Assembly (NCBI GenBank): GCA_018817425.1 | Contig: JAHITX010000004.1 | Coordinates: 1-64,000, forward strand | Origin: Pseudomonadota bacterium | GTDB lineage: Bacteria > Desulfobacterota > Desulfobacteria > Desulfobacterales > RPRI01 | Direction of reading: 5' to 3' | DNA: 64,000 bases | Part shown: piece by piece, positions 27,123 to 36,265 of the stretch | Numbering within the stretch: the first letter of the stretch is position 1 | How the letters are laid out: every line of letters begins with the position of its first letter | Program-made: the position numbers and the translations under genes | Notes under the pieces: model-generated | The model's database searches: none | Seen by the model: only the letters and a program-made list of their open reading frames with translations | What the model was told of the DNA's origin: nothing

Positions 27123-29267
27123 ATGGGCAATAAAACAATTTATAATAAATTAGATAAAACACCTTCCGATCATGATTTGTTGAAAACAATTAGCGAACCT
27201 CATGATAAGAAGCCAAACTGGCTGCAATTAGTTATTGATAGTTTGCCACAGCATATTTTCTGGAAGGATCAAAATGGTATTTATTTAGGTTGCAACGAAA
27301 ATTTTGCTCAAGAGGCAGGCATTGATAATAAAGCCGATATTGTGGGAAAAACGGATTCAGATTTGGAATGGAATAATATTGATGTGAATTATAATGATGT
27401 TATTGAACGAAATATAATAGATAGCAATACTTCACAATACCATATTACAAACTCTCGTATCCGTGCTGACGGAAAACAAATCTGGATAGATACATGTAAG
27501 ATTTTTATGCGTGATCATTACGGTAACATTATTGGAACATTAGTCAGTTATGAAAATATTACCGAACGCAAGGAAGCTGAAAGCGGAGTACAGCATTACC
27601 AGCAACAACTCGAGCGACTTGTTTCTGAACGAACTTTATATTTAGATAATGCGAATAAAGAGTTGAAGGAACAGCGTGATTTATTACAAACACTTATAGA
27701 TGTCATTCCAAATCCAATATTTTATAAAGACACGGATGGGATATGTCTGGGTTGTAACTGTGCATTCGAAGAATATTTAGGAGAAAAGAGAGAATATTTA
27801 GTAGGAAAATCAGTTTTTGACATATTGCCAAAAGAAGCAGCCGAAAAGCACCATGAATACGATTTAGAAACTTTCAGCAATCCCGAACTACATCAGCAAA
27901 CAGAAGAAGAGATCCTGCATAAAGACGGAAGCAAGCATTACCTTGTTTGCAACAAGGCTACATATAAGGATTCAAGTGGTAAAGTAGCCGGCCTTATAGG
28001 CATACTGAACGATATTACCGATCTCAAAAATACACAGGACTCACTGATTGAATTAGGCATTGAAAATGAAGCTTTAATTCGTTCAATTTCTTCATTTTTA
28101 ATAGGAGTAGATTCAAACGGATTAATTACAGTCTGGAATAACATGGCGGAAAACATCTTTGGAATCAAATCTGAAGAAGTCAAGGGAATTCCCCTTAACG
28201 AATGCGGCTGTTTATGGGAATGGGAGAAGATAAAAGCCGGAATAAATCAATGCATAAACAGCCGCAAGCCTATCCGTGTTGATGATGTTGTTTTTGCAAA
28301 AGCAGATGGAAAATCCGGATATTTAGGGATAACATTAAATCCGATGTTTCTTGAAGAAACGGACCAGACCGGATTTTTATTAATGGGAGCTGATATTACA
28401 GAAAGAAAACAGATGGAACTTCAGTTCGCCCAGGCCAACAAACTTGAATCAATCGGACAACTGGCGGCTGGTATAGCTCATGAGATTAATACACCTATTC
28501 AGTATATCGGGGACAATATCCTTTTTTTGCGGGATACTTACAAAGATATAGAGAGCCTGATCAGGTATTTCCGTCAATTAATGGATGCCGTGAAAAATGG
28601 AAAGCAGACAGATAATATTGTTTATGAAGCCCAAAAGTCTATTGAAGAAATGGATCTGGATTATCTTACCAGAGAAATTCCTTTGGCCATACAACAAACA
28701 CAGGAAGGTGTAGCGCAAGTCGCTAAGATTATTCGTTCCATGAAGGATTTCTCTCACCCCGGAGAAGATGCAAAAGCAGGCGTTGATATAAACCATGCCC
28801 TTGAAAATATCATTACCGTATCCCGAAATGAATGGAAATATGCTGCGGATATTGAGACAGATTTTGATGAATCTCTTCCTATGGTTTTCGGTCATGTAGG
28901 CGAACTGAACCAGGTTTTTTTAAATATAATAGTCAATGCTGCTCATGCTGTTTCTGATGTTGTGAATAAATCTCCGGATAAAAAGGGGGTTATTTATCTG
29001 TCAACCCGCAAAAAGAATGCCTGGGTGGAAATAACCATCAGGGATACTGGAACCGGAATACCTGAAAATATCCGGGCCAGGATTTTCGATCCGTTTTTCA
29101 CAACAAAGGAAGTTGGAAAGGGGACAGGCCAGGGCCTGGCCATTTCTCATTCGATAATTGTACAAAAACACAGTGGCAGATTAAGTTTTGAAACGAAAGA
29201 AGGAGGCGGAACCGCTTTTACTATATGTCTTCCGGTTAGAGATGCCTCTGAACCTTTGGGTGGATAA
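27123..29267 (+). CDS. Cytoplasmic multi-PAS sensor histidine kinase
   Basis: This 714-residue kinase has three PAS units (about 34-150, 185-305 and 312-430), with PAC-like ends [15 protein letters not shown] and ADITERKQ. Dimerisation/HisKA contains [18 protein letters not shown] (His near 453), and the ATPase has NLxxNAAHA-like [17 protein letters not shown] and GTGQGLA. There is no transmembrane segment, so it senses a cytoplasmic signal. The sequences of PAS1 and PAS2 ([32 protein letters not shown]) are similar and look like an internal duplication. It ends 1 bp before the GTG of the REC-HDOD gene, so the two are likely cognate partners. Confidence 0.92.
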   Translation: MGNKTIYNKLDKTPSDHDLLKTISEPHDKKPNWLQLVIDSLPQHIFWKDQNGIYLGCNENFAQEAGIDNKADIVGKTDSDLEWNNIDVNYNDVIERNIIDSNTSQYHITNSRIRADGKQIWIDTCKIFMRDHYGNIIGTLVSYENITERKEAESGVQHYQQQLERLVSERTLYLDNANKELKEQRDLLQTLIDVIPNPIFYKDTDGICLGCNCAFEEYLGEKREYLVGKSVFDILPKEAAEKHHEYDLETFSNPELHQQTEEEILHKDGSKHYLVCNKATYKDSSGKVAGLIGILNDITDLKNTQDSLIELGIENEALIRSISSFLIGVDSNGLITVWNNMAENIFGIKSEEVKGIPLNECGCLWEWEKIKAGINQCINSRKPIRVDDVVFAKADGKSGYLGITLNPMFLEETDQTGFLLMGADITERKQMELQFAQANKLESIGQLAAGIAHEINTPIQYIGDNILFLRDTYKDIESLIRYFRQLMDAVKNGKQTDNIVYEAQKSIEEMDLDYLTREIPLAIQQTQEGVAQVAKIIRSMKDFSHPGEDAKAGVDINHALENIITVSRNEWKYAADIETDFDESLPMVFGHVGELNQVFLNIIVNAAHAVSDVVNKSPDKKGVIYLSTRKKNAWVEITIRDTGTGIPENIRARIFDPFFTTKEVGKGTGQGLAISHSIIVQKHSGRLSFETKEGGGTAFTICLPVRDASEPLGG

Positions 29268-29268
29268 C

Positions 29269-30489
29269 GTGAAAACAAGAATACTTTTTGTAGATGACGA
29301 AGAGATGATATTACAAGGTCTTAAGCGTATGTTAAGACCTATGAAAGACAGCTGGGAAATGGCATTTGCCATAAACGGTTTTGAAGCATTGGAACTTATG
29401 GAAAAGCTGCCCTTTGATGTTGTTGTTTCTGATATGCGTATGCGTGAAATGGATGGTGCCGAACTTCTTGGCAGAGTGAGAAAGAAATATCCGCAAGTTG
29501 TCCGAATTATTCTCTCCGGTCAATCGGATAGCACTGCTGCCTTAAAATCCGTTAAATCGGCCCACCAGTATCTTGCAAAACCATGTGTTCCTGATGTACT
29601 GAAAAATACAATAAACAGGTCTATTGCATTACGCGATCTTCTCAAAAATGATAAACTGCAACGGCTTATTTCCAGTATGGATTCTTTGCCAAGCGCTCCA
29701 ATTCTTTATTCCAAAATAATTGAGCTTCTTGGGCAACCTGAATGTTCGATAAAGGATATTGGAGAAACAATTGCTAAAGACCTTGGCATGACTGCTAAAA
29801 TTCTTCAACTTGTCAATTCCTCTTTTTATGGCATCCCAAGGCACATATCATATGCTGAAGAAGCAGTAAGTCTTCTTGGTATTGATACTGTAAAAGCACT
29901 TATTCTTTCAATCGGCATATTTTCCAAGTATGAACACAATGATTCGTTTCCCTTTAAAATTGAATCACTGCTTAACCATAGTATAAAGACCGGAGCAATT
30001 GCCAAGAAATTGGCCCTTATGGAGAACCTCCCTAAATATATGGCAGACGAAACCTTTATATCCGGTGTGCTTCATGATGTCGGCAAACTGGTTCTCGCAG
30101 CCAATATGCCGGAGCAATATAGCGAGGCCCTTCACAGGGCAAAAAATCAAAATATTCCCGAAACCGAAGTTGAGCGTGAAATATTTGGAACAACTCATTC
30201 TTTAGTAGGTGCATATTTAATAGGGCTTTGGGGAATGCCGGATATTATTGTAGAACTTGTCGCATTTCATCACTCTCCTGCATACTACACTATAGAAGGT
30301 TTTATTCCCTTAACCATTGTACATATGGCCAACGGGCTTGAACATTGTTTAGATCAACCGGATTTATCGGCAGAAAATATTCCAAACATTGATTACGATT
30401 ATTTGGATAAAATCGGCTTAACCGAACGAATTGCCGGGTGGTATAAAATCGGCACCAGTATCAATTATGAAGGGCAAAGCAATGAATGA
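29269..30489 (+). CDS. Response regulator: REC-HDOD
   Basis: About 406 residues. The receiver (1-120) has ILFVDDEE, the acceptor Asp in VVVSDMRMREMDG, and a KP near 112. An HDOD domain (about 140-340) shows LPSAPILYSKIIELL and FISGVLHDVGKLVLA. HDOD is related to HD hydrolases but is generally non-catalytic and acts as an interaction module in signalling. The GTG start at 29269 immediately follows the kinase stop. Longer in-frame starts at 29188 and 29242 would overlap the kinase and add residues not expected before a receiver. It overlaps the next regulator by 8 bp. Confidence 0.9.
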   Translation: MKTRILFVDDEEMILQGLKRMLRPMKDSWEMAFAINGFEALELMEKLPFDVVVSDMRMREMDGAELLGRVRKKYPQVVRIILSGQSDSTAALKSVKSAHQYLAKPCVPDVLKNTINRSIALRDLLKNDKLQRLISSMDSLPSAPILYSKIIELLGQPECSIKDIGETIAKDLGMTAKILQLVNSSFYGIPRHISYAEEAVSLLGIDTVKALILSIGIFSKYEHNDSFPFKIESLLNHSIKTGAIAKKLALMENLPKYMADETFISGVLHDVGKLVLAANMPEQYSEALHRAKNQNIPETEVEREIFGTTHSLVGAYLIGLWGMPDIIVELVAFHHSPAYYTIEGFIPLTIVHMANGLEHCLDQPDLSAENIPNIDYDYLDKIGLTERIAGWYKIGTSINYEGQSNE

Positions 30490-31639
30490 AAAAATTCTTA
30501 TTGTAGATGATGATATTAATTTCCTGGACGGAATAAGGCGGCATTTGAGAAAAGATTTTAATCTGGATACTGTGCAGTATCCTGTTGAGGGGCTTGAAGT
30601 AATAAAAAAAAACGGCCATTATGCGGTAATTGTTTCCGACCTCCAGATGCCCAAAATGAACGGGATTGAATTTCTTATACAGGCAAAAGAAATTGCGCCG
30701 GATACAGTCCGTATAATGCTGACCGGCAATGCCGACCTCCATAAAACTATTCGGGCGGTCAATGAAGGGAATTTATTTCAATTTCTTACAAAGCCCTGTT
30801 CTCCGGATACTTTGAAAAATGTCATTAATCTTGGCATCAGACAATATAGATTGGTAATTGCCGAAAAGGAGCTTCTTGAAAAAACCCTTAAGGGGGCGAT
30901 ATCGGTATTAAACGAAATACTATCTCTGATAAATCCGGCAGCTTTTGGAAGGTCTTCAAGAATCAAACACCATGTCAAGAAGATTGCCAAAAAGCTCGGT
31001 CTTTCTAATATATGGTTGCTTGAAATGGCGGCCATGCTTTCGCAGATCGGATGCGTAATCCTGCCGGAGGAAGCACTGAAGAAACTATACAGAGGAGAAG
31101 AACTTTCCGGAGAAGACGCCCAGTTGTACGATATGCATCCTATGATAGCATCCGATCTGCTTACTAAAATTCCCCGTTTGGACAAACTGGCTGAGATCAT
31201 ACGTTATCAGGATAAATGCTTCGACGGATCAGGTAATCCTAAAGACAATCGGCAAGGAAATACTATTCCTGTTGGAGCAAGAATATTAAAAGCGGTTATC
31301 GATTTTGATATTTTAGAAGCAAAAGGAATTGAAAAACTTAAAATTATAAAACAGCTTAAAGAGTTGCCTGAAAAATATGATCCTGATGTATTGTCTGCCA
31401 TGGAATATCTTGCCGGAGGTGGAGCAAAGCACGAAATATCCGATATGTTATTTGCCGATCTCAAAACCGGTATGATTCTAAACGAAGATGTACGATCAAA
31501 AGCCGGTCGTTTGCTGATATCAAGAGGGCATGAAGTCACTCCTGTTTTGCTTAGCCGCCTTAATAATTTTATAAAATCCGAAGGCGTTATCGAACCGGTC
31601 AGTGTGCTTATTAGCATATCCGATTCGGATAAGTTATAA
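30482..31639 (+). CDS. Response regulator: REC with degenerate HD-GYP domain
   Basis: About 385 residues. The receiver (3-120; Asp in IVSDLQMPKMNG) is followed by an HD-GYP-like domain (about 150-295) whose metal site is lost. The usual HDIGK is replaced by SQIGC near residue 185, and the usual HHExxDGSGYP is RYQDKCFDGSGNP. The later histidine region HPMIASDLL remains. This suggests a non-catalytic nucleotide-binding or interaction role, not phosphodiesterase activity. A C-terminal extension (about 320-385, with FADLKTGMILNEDVRS) is present. The ATG at 30482 lies in the 3' end of the REC-HDOD gene (overlap ATGAATGA). Longer in-frame starts at 30431 would extend into it and are unlikely. Confidence 0.85.
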   Translation: MNEKILIVDDDINFLDGIRRHLRKDFNLDTVQYPVEGLEVIKKNGHYAVIVSDLQMPKMNGIEFLIQAKEIAPDTVRIMLTGNADLHKTIRAVNEGNLFQFLTKPCSPDTLKNVINLGIRQYRLVIAEKELLEKTLKGAISVLNEILSLINPAAFGRSSRIKHHVKKIAKKLGLSNIWLLEMAAMLSQIGCVILPEEALKKLYRGEELSGEDAQLYDMHPMIASDLLTKIPRLDKLAEIIRYQDKCFDGSGNPKDNRQGNTIPVGARILKAVIDFDILEAKGIEKLKIIKQLKELPEKYDPDVLSAMEYLAGGGAKHEISDMLFADLKTGMILNEDVRSKAGRLLISRGHEVTPVLLSRLNNFIKSEGVIEPVSVLISISDSDKL

Positions 31640-31683
31640 TCACGGCCGTATTTACTGCCTATGCTGAAATCACCCCTAAAAGC

Positions 31684-31711
31684 TTGACATAAAAAACAGT
31701 TCCGATAATAT
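31684..31711 (+). promoter_or_regulatory. Predicted sigma-70 promoter for lipoprotein genes
   Basis: TTGACA (31684-31689) and TAATAT (31706-31711) are 16 bp apart, about 50 bp before the first TRL-like lipoprotein start. The -35 element is a perfect consensus. Confidence 0.5.
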
Positions 31712-31761
31712 ATCCAGCTATAAAAAAACCGGCTATTATTATTTTTTTGCGGAGGGAAATA

Positions 31762-32055
31762 ATGAAAAAATTTTCATGGATGCTTATAATTGTTTTGATA
31801 ATTGCTTTTCCGGGGTGTGCATATGTTAATGTCAAGACACCGTATGACACAGATCTGAATAAGACGGTTCTCGGAGATAAAGTGGGAGAGGCAAGCATTT
31901 ATTCAATTTTATGGATTGTGGCCTGGGGTGATGCAAGTACGGCAGCTGCGGCACTAAACGGTAAAATTTCCGTGATCAATCATATGGACAGGCAGTCTGT
32001 CAGCATTCTTTTAGGTCTTTACTGCAAAAATACGACTATCGTTTATGGCGATTAA
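31762..32055 (+). CDS. TRL-like small lipoprotein (first of pair)
   Basis: This 97-residue protein has a lipoprotein signal peptide ending in a lipobox-like AFPGC (Cys near 21). The mature part, VNVKTPYDTDLNKTVLGDKVGEAS to the end, matches the TRL-like family layout: a TPxDxxLxxT-type start followed by a short strand-rich domain with Gly-Asp-Ala. TRL-like proteins have no assigned biochemical role. It starts at ATG 31762 after GGAGGG; an upstream in-frame GTG/ATG option at 31747 overlaps that site. It probably shares a transcript with the next gene, whose reading frame overlaps its end. Confidence 0.8.
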   Translation: MKKFSWMLIIVLIIAFPGCAYVNVKTPYDTDLNKTVLGDKVGEASIYSILWIVAWGDASTAAAALNGKISVINHMDRQSVSILLGLYCKNTTIVYGD

Positions 32056-32077
32056 CCTGAACCCCGGAAAAAAGAGT

Positions 32078-32413
32078 ATGCAATTCATGCAAGGTATCCG
32101 TATTTTTTTTGCCATACTTTTAATAGTACCTGCTTTGACGGCGTGTATGCATCTTCGTCCAAAAGGATACGTTTATACTCATATCACAACTCCTTTAGAT
32201 ATCAATGCCGACAAGACGCCCATAGGGCCTGCCGAAAGCAAAAAAGGCGATATCAAACATATTCATTATCGTGTAGATATAAAGTGGGACAGCAATGCCA
32301 TAGGAGATATTGCCAAGCAGAGCGGCTTGAATGAAGTATATTTTGCCGATATTGAAACGCTTAGCATCCTCAGTCTCTGGAGCCAGTACACCGTTCATGT
32401 CTATGGCAAATAA
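32078..32413 (+). CDS. TRL-like small lipoprotein (second of pair)
   Basis: About 111 residues with a signal peptide and lipobox LTAC (Cys near 23). The mature domain starts YVYTHITTPLDINADKTPIG, the same theme as the gene before it, but is clearly diverged, so the two are old paralogues. The start is set at ATG 32078, with GGAAAA and AGAG upstream. ATG 32045 would overlap the previous gene by 11 bp and has no ribosome site. The 3' end is 1 bp from the stop of convergent ppdK, leaving no room for a terminator between them. Confidence 0.75.
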   Translation: MQFMQGIRIFFAILLIVPALTACMHLRPKGYVYTHITTPLDINADKTPIGPAESKKGDIKHIHYRVDIKWDSNAIGDIAKQSGLNEVYFADIETLSILSLWSQYTVHVYGK

Positions 32414-32414
32414 T

Positions 32415-35159
32415 TTATAGCTGTTTCTTTTTTTTCTTTTCAATCAATGCTGCATGTGCAGCTGCAAGTCTTGCTACCGGAACCCTGAAGGGCGAACACG
32501 AAACATAAGTAAGCCCAAGTTCATGACAGAGCATAATGGATTTTGGATCTCCTCCGTGCTCGCCGCAAATACCGCATTCCATATCCGGTTTTACTGAACG
32601 CCCTTTCTTTATAGCGATTTTCATCAGCTCACCTACCCCATCCCTGTCAATAGTTGCAAAAGGGTTGTCCGGTAAAATGCCGGAACCAAGATATTCAACC
32701 AGAAACCCGGACTCGGCGTCATCTCTTGATATACCGTAAGTTGTCTGTGTTAAATCGTTTGTTCCAAAAGAGAAGAATGATGCGTATTCAGCAAGATGGT
32801 CAGCGGTTAAGGCTGCACGGGGAAGCTCAATCATGGTTCCAAACTGGTAATCAATTTGCATATCCTGTTCTTCCATGACCTTCAGAGCTTCAGCTTCAAG
32901 TGTTTCACGCTGTACTTTAAGTTCATTAACATGACTGGTAAGAGGTATCATAACTTTCGGATGAACCTTTACACCTTCTTTACTTACAATGCATGCGGCT
33001 TCAAAAATCGCCCGAACCTGCATTCTGGTCAGATCCGGAATACGAATCCCTAAGCGTACTCCTCTCATTCCAAGCATGGGATTATATTCCTGCAAGCTCT
33101 CAACACGCTTTAGAATATTTTCCTTAACTCTTATTTGCGAAAGCAGATCATTGATTTCATCAAGACTTGCGACTTTCTGTATTTTGATTTTTAAATCCGA
33201 AAGGTCACGCATAAGTTCAATGTTATTTGGCAAAAACTCATGCAACGGAGGATCCAGCAGCCTTAAGATCACTGGAAGATCATCCATAGTACGAAACAGA
33301 TCTGCAAAATCATCCCGCTGAAATGGGAGTATTGCATATATGGCTTCACGCCGTTCAATCGAAAAATCAGTCATAATCATTTTTTGAATAAAAGGAAGTC
33401 GTTCGGCTTCAAAGAACATATGCTCTGAACGGCAAAGCCCTATACCTTCAGCTCCGTAGTCACGGGCTCTTTGTGCATCACGGGGATAATCGGCATTAGC
33501 CCAAACCCCGAGTCGTCTGAATTCATCCGCCCATGAAAGAAGCTTTATAAGCCAGGGATCTTTTATGTCGGGAATGGTTGTAGATAATTTATCAATAAAA
33601 ACTTCGCCGCTTGTTCCATCAATCGATATCCAGTCGCCCTCATGAATAACGGTATTATTAACACTCATCCTTCGCCTGGTTAGATCTACATTAAGCGAAG
33701 ATACACCTACAACAGCTGGTTTTCCAAACTGGCGCGCAACAAGTGCGGCGTGACTTGTTCTTCCTCCGCGGGTTGTTAAAATACCCTTTGCTGCAAGCAT
33801 TCCATGAACATCATCAGGCCGTGTTTCAGGGCGAACCATTATAACCTCTTTGCCTCCTTCCCTTGCCCATGTTTCGGCACGATCGGCATCAAAGGCAACA
33901 ACACCCACGGCTGCACCTGGTGAAACATTAAGCCCAGTTGCAAGTAATCTGCCTTCTGCTTTGGCATTTTCAACCGCTTTACGGTCAAACTGGGGATGAA
34001 GGAAAAAATCTACCTGATCGGGGCTAACTCTAAGAACCGCTTCTTCACGTGTGATAAGGCCCTCTTCAGCCATATCAACGGCAATCCTTACTGAAGCCTG
34101 GGCGGTTCGTTTGCCATCTCTTGTCTGGAGCATCCATAGCTTGCTTTTTTCAATGGTAAATTCCACATCCTGCATATCGCGGTAGTGTTTTTCAAGCTGT
34201 TTGGCCACTTTTTCAAATTCATCGTAAGCAGCCGGCATCTCCAGTTTTAATTCTGTGAGGTCTTTGGTTAGGCGAATGCCTGCTACAACATCTTCTCCCT
34301 GGGCATTTACAAGATAATCTCCTTCAATCTGTTTTTCTCCGGTCGAACCATTACGGGTCATAGCAACACCGGTTGCGCTGTCATTACCCATGTTTCCAAA
34401 AACCATGGCCATAATAGTGACTGCTGTTCCAAGATCGTTTGGAATGCCTGCTGCATTACGGTAATCAACAGCTCTTTTTCCGTTCCAGCTTTTGAAAACG
34501 GCTTCTGTTGCAAGACTTAATTGCTCATAAACATCTGTTGGAAATTCTCTTTTTGCATGCCGCCTGAAAATTTCTTTGAAATCTTCGGTTACTTTTTTCC
34601 ATACATCAGCAGAAAGTTCCGCATCAGTTTTAACTTTTGAAACTGTGCGTGCGCGGGTAATAACATCTTCAAATTTTTCATCTGGTATCCCCATTACAAC
34701 ACTTCCAAACATTTGCACAAACCTGCGATATGAGTCATATACAAAGCGCTCATCGCCAATTTGTTTGGCAAACCCCTGGGCGGTTTCATCATTTAGACCA
34801 ATGTTTAATACAGTATCCATCATTCCGGGCATTGAAAATTTTGCTCCCGACCTACAGGAAACAAACAAAGGATTATTGGGGTCTCCGAATATTTTACCGG
34901 CTACACTTTCTATTTCCTTTAGAGCCTCCAATTCCTGTTCCCACATACCATTAGGAAAAGCCCCGCCTTCTGCAAGATAAGCGTTACATGCTTCGGTTGT
35001 TACGGTAAAACCGGGCGGAACGGGAACTCCTATGCGTATCATCTCAGCAACGTTTGCACCTTTTCCTCCAAGCAGTGCTCGAACATCTTCCCAGTCTCCA
35101 CCGACATATTCCTCGGCAAGATCAAGTTTATCAAACATGTAAACCCATTGTTTAGGCAT
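32415..35159 (-). CDS. ppdK: Pyruvate, phosphate dikinase
   Basis: This 914-residue enzyme interconverts pyruvate, ATP and phosphate with PEP, AMP and pyrophosphate. It has an N-terminal ATP-grasp domain (LLGGKGANVAEM, SMPGMMDTVLNIGLN), a central phosphohistidine domain with TRGGRTSHAALVAR, and a C-terminal PEP-binding barrel with DLTQTTYGISRDD and the catalytic CGICGEHGGDP. ATG 35159 follows AAGGAG with good spacing; an in-frame ATG at 35177 lies upstream of the ribosome site. In anaerobes the enzyme can run in either gluconeogenic or glycolytic direction. A stand-alone pyruvate kinase C-domain lies two genes upstream. Confidence 0.97.
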   Translation of the reverse strand: MPKQWVYMFDKLDLAEEYVGGDWEDVRALLGGKGANVAEMIRIGVPVPPGFTVTTEACNAYLAEGGAFPNGMWEQELEALKEIESVAGKIFGDPNNPLFVSCRSGAKFSMPGMMDTVLNIGLNDETAQGFAKQIGDERFVYDSYRRFVQMFGSVVMGIPDEKFEDVITRARTVSKVKTDAELSADVWKKVTEDFKEIFRRHAKREFPTDVYEQLSLATEAVFKSWNGKRAVDYRNAAGIPNDLGTAVTIMAMVFGNMGNDSATGVAMTRNGSTGEKQIEGDYLVNAQGEDVVAGIRLTKDLTELKLEMPAAYDEFEKVAKQLEKHYRDMQDVEFTIEKSKLWMLQTRDGKRTAQASVRIAVDMAEEGLITREEAVLRVSPDQVDFFLHPQFDRKAVENAKAEGRLLATGLNVSPGAAVGVVAFDADRAETWAREGGKEVIMVRPETRPDDVHGMLAAKGILTTRGGRTSHAALVARQFGKPAVVGVSSLNVDLTRRRMSVNNTVIHEGDWISIDGTSGEVFIDKLSTTIPDIKDPWLIKLLSWADEFRRLGVWANADYPRDAQRARDYGAEGIGLCRSEHMFFEAERLPFIQKMIMTDFSIERREAIYAILPFQRDDFADLFRTMDDLPVILRLLDPPLHEFLPNNIELMRDLSDLKIKIQKVASLDEINDLLSQIRVKENILKRVESLQEYNPMLGMRGVRLGIRIPDLTRMQVRAIFEAACIVSKEGVKVHPKVMIPLTSHVNELKVQRETLEAEALKVMEEQDMQIDYQFGTMIELPRAALTADHLAEYASFFSFGTNDLTQTTYGISRDDAESGFLVEYLGSGILPDNPFATIDRDGVGELMKIAIKKGRSVKPDMECGICGEHGGDPKSIMLCHELGLTYVSCSPFRVPVARLAAAHAALIEKKKKKQL

Positions 35160-35270
35160 TTTAATCTCCTTAATCATTTTCAGGCTTGATTATAAAACTT
35201 ACAAACAAAGTTATTCTTTCCCGTAAAAATAATGGCGAAATCCTTTAACTTATTTATATTTATAAAGCTC

Positions 35271-35585
35271 TTATTTTTTAGCTTTCCCACAGTATGGACA
35301 GAATATGAAATCTGTTTGCATTTTTTGGCCACAACTATTGCATGTTACAATTTCACCGGTTTCTAAGGAATCATTTCCGAATCCGAAATCCTTTATATCC
35401 TGCTCGCATTTTTCACACATTAAATATTCTTCGCCTTTTTTAACACGAAACAGTGGAATAAAAAAAAGGGTGAAATATTGGTCAACGCGTCTGTAATACG
35501 CTCTTGCCAAACCGCATACAGGGCATAATCTTTTGTTTTCATCTACTAATATAGTTTTGGGAGAGATCCCGGCTATAAAAAACAT
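35271..35585 (-). CDS. Small zinc-ribbon protein
   Basis: This 104-residue protein has three CxxC pairs: CPVCG near 21, CEKCE near 57, and CNSCG/CPYCG near 82 and 96, the arrangement of paired zinc ribbons. Between them is a hydrophobic stretch (YFTLFFIPLFRVKKGEEYLMC), as in the zinc-ribbon family where the region may touch the membrane. Function unknown. It lies directly after (2 bp from) the pyruvate kinase C-domain gene on the same strand, so it is cotranscribed with it. Confidence 0.8.
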   Translation of the reverse strand: MFFIAGISPKTILVDENKRLCPVCGLARAYYRRVDQYFTLFFIPLFRVKKGEEYLMCEKCEQDIKDFGFGNDSLETGEIVTCNSCGQKMQTDFIFCPYCGKAKK

Positions 35586-35587
35586 TG

Positions 35588-36136
35588 CTAAAAAGTACTT
35601 GGTTTGCAGACAATTTCCCTGATCCGCATATTAAACATGTCAGATTGATTTGCAGGTTTTAATACAAGGGCGGAATCAGCTCCTGTGCCTGTGCCGCCTA
35701 TGGCAATTATATCGTTTCCTGTCAGCACTCCGGCATCGGCGGCCATTATTGAAATCTCAACAGCTACTTTGACACCCTGTCCAAACAGCCTTAAGGTTTC
35801 GGCTATCAGCAGGGCTGGGTAAAGACCGCTGAACTTTTTTGCAACTGATCTTTCAACACCTGATAATGCGTGGGTTGCTGAGATAACAACAGCACCTCTT
35901 TCTTCAAGATATTTTTTTGCTGAATCAGGCATAACCTGCTTAAAAGGCTCTTTAAAACCGCTATGGTATGTTACTGCGATAACTTTGAAACCTTCAAATA
36001 TTTCAAGGGCCTTTTTGGCAGTATCTCCTTTGGATGTAGCAACAACCACCTCTTTAATTTTTAAAGCCTTCCCGCGTTCAAAAGCAAGCTTAAGAGTTTT
36101 TTCAGTATTTATTTTACCTGGTTTATCAAAATACAT
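35588..36136 (-). CDS. Stand-alone pyruvate kinase C-terminal (alpha/beta) domain protein
   Basis: The 182 residues correspond to the C-terminal allosteric domain of pyruvate kinase without the catalytic barrel. Landmarks are KIKEVVVATSKGDTAKKALE, VIAVTYHSGF, VISATHALSGVERS and IAIGGTGTGADSALVLKPA. It cannot be a kinase itself. The fold binds sugar phosphates in the full enzyme, and the free form may sense a metabolite, which is inference. The ATG at 36136 follows a GGAGG-type site. It is cotranscribed with the zinc-ribbon gene and close to ppdK, which makes a role in PEP/pyruvate control plausible. Confidence 0.85.
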   Translation of the reverse strand: MYFDKPGKINTEKTLKLAFERGKALKIKEVVVATSKGDTAKKALEIFEGFKVIAVTYHSGFKEPFKQVMPDSAKKYLEERGAVVISATHALSGVERSVAKKFSGLYPALLIAETLRLFGQGVKVAVEISIMAADAGVLTGNDIIAIGGTGTGADSALVLKPANQSDMFNMRIREIVCKPSTF

Positions 36137-36265
36137 ATTGACCTCCTTAGTAACATATTGTTGAATATATCCGATTATTGTTTTCAGTCAATATCTTGTT
36201 TTATATCTTAGCCAAAAATTTAATTAACCATCATTTTGTGGTAGGATATAATAGGAGTCATAAAA

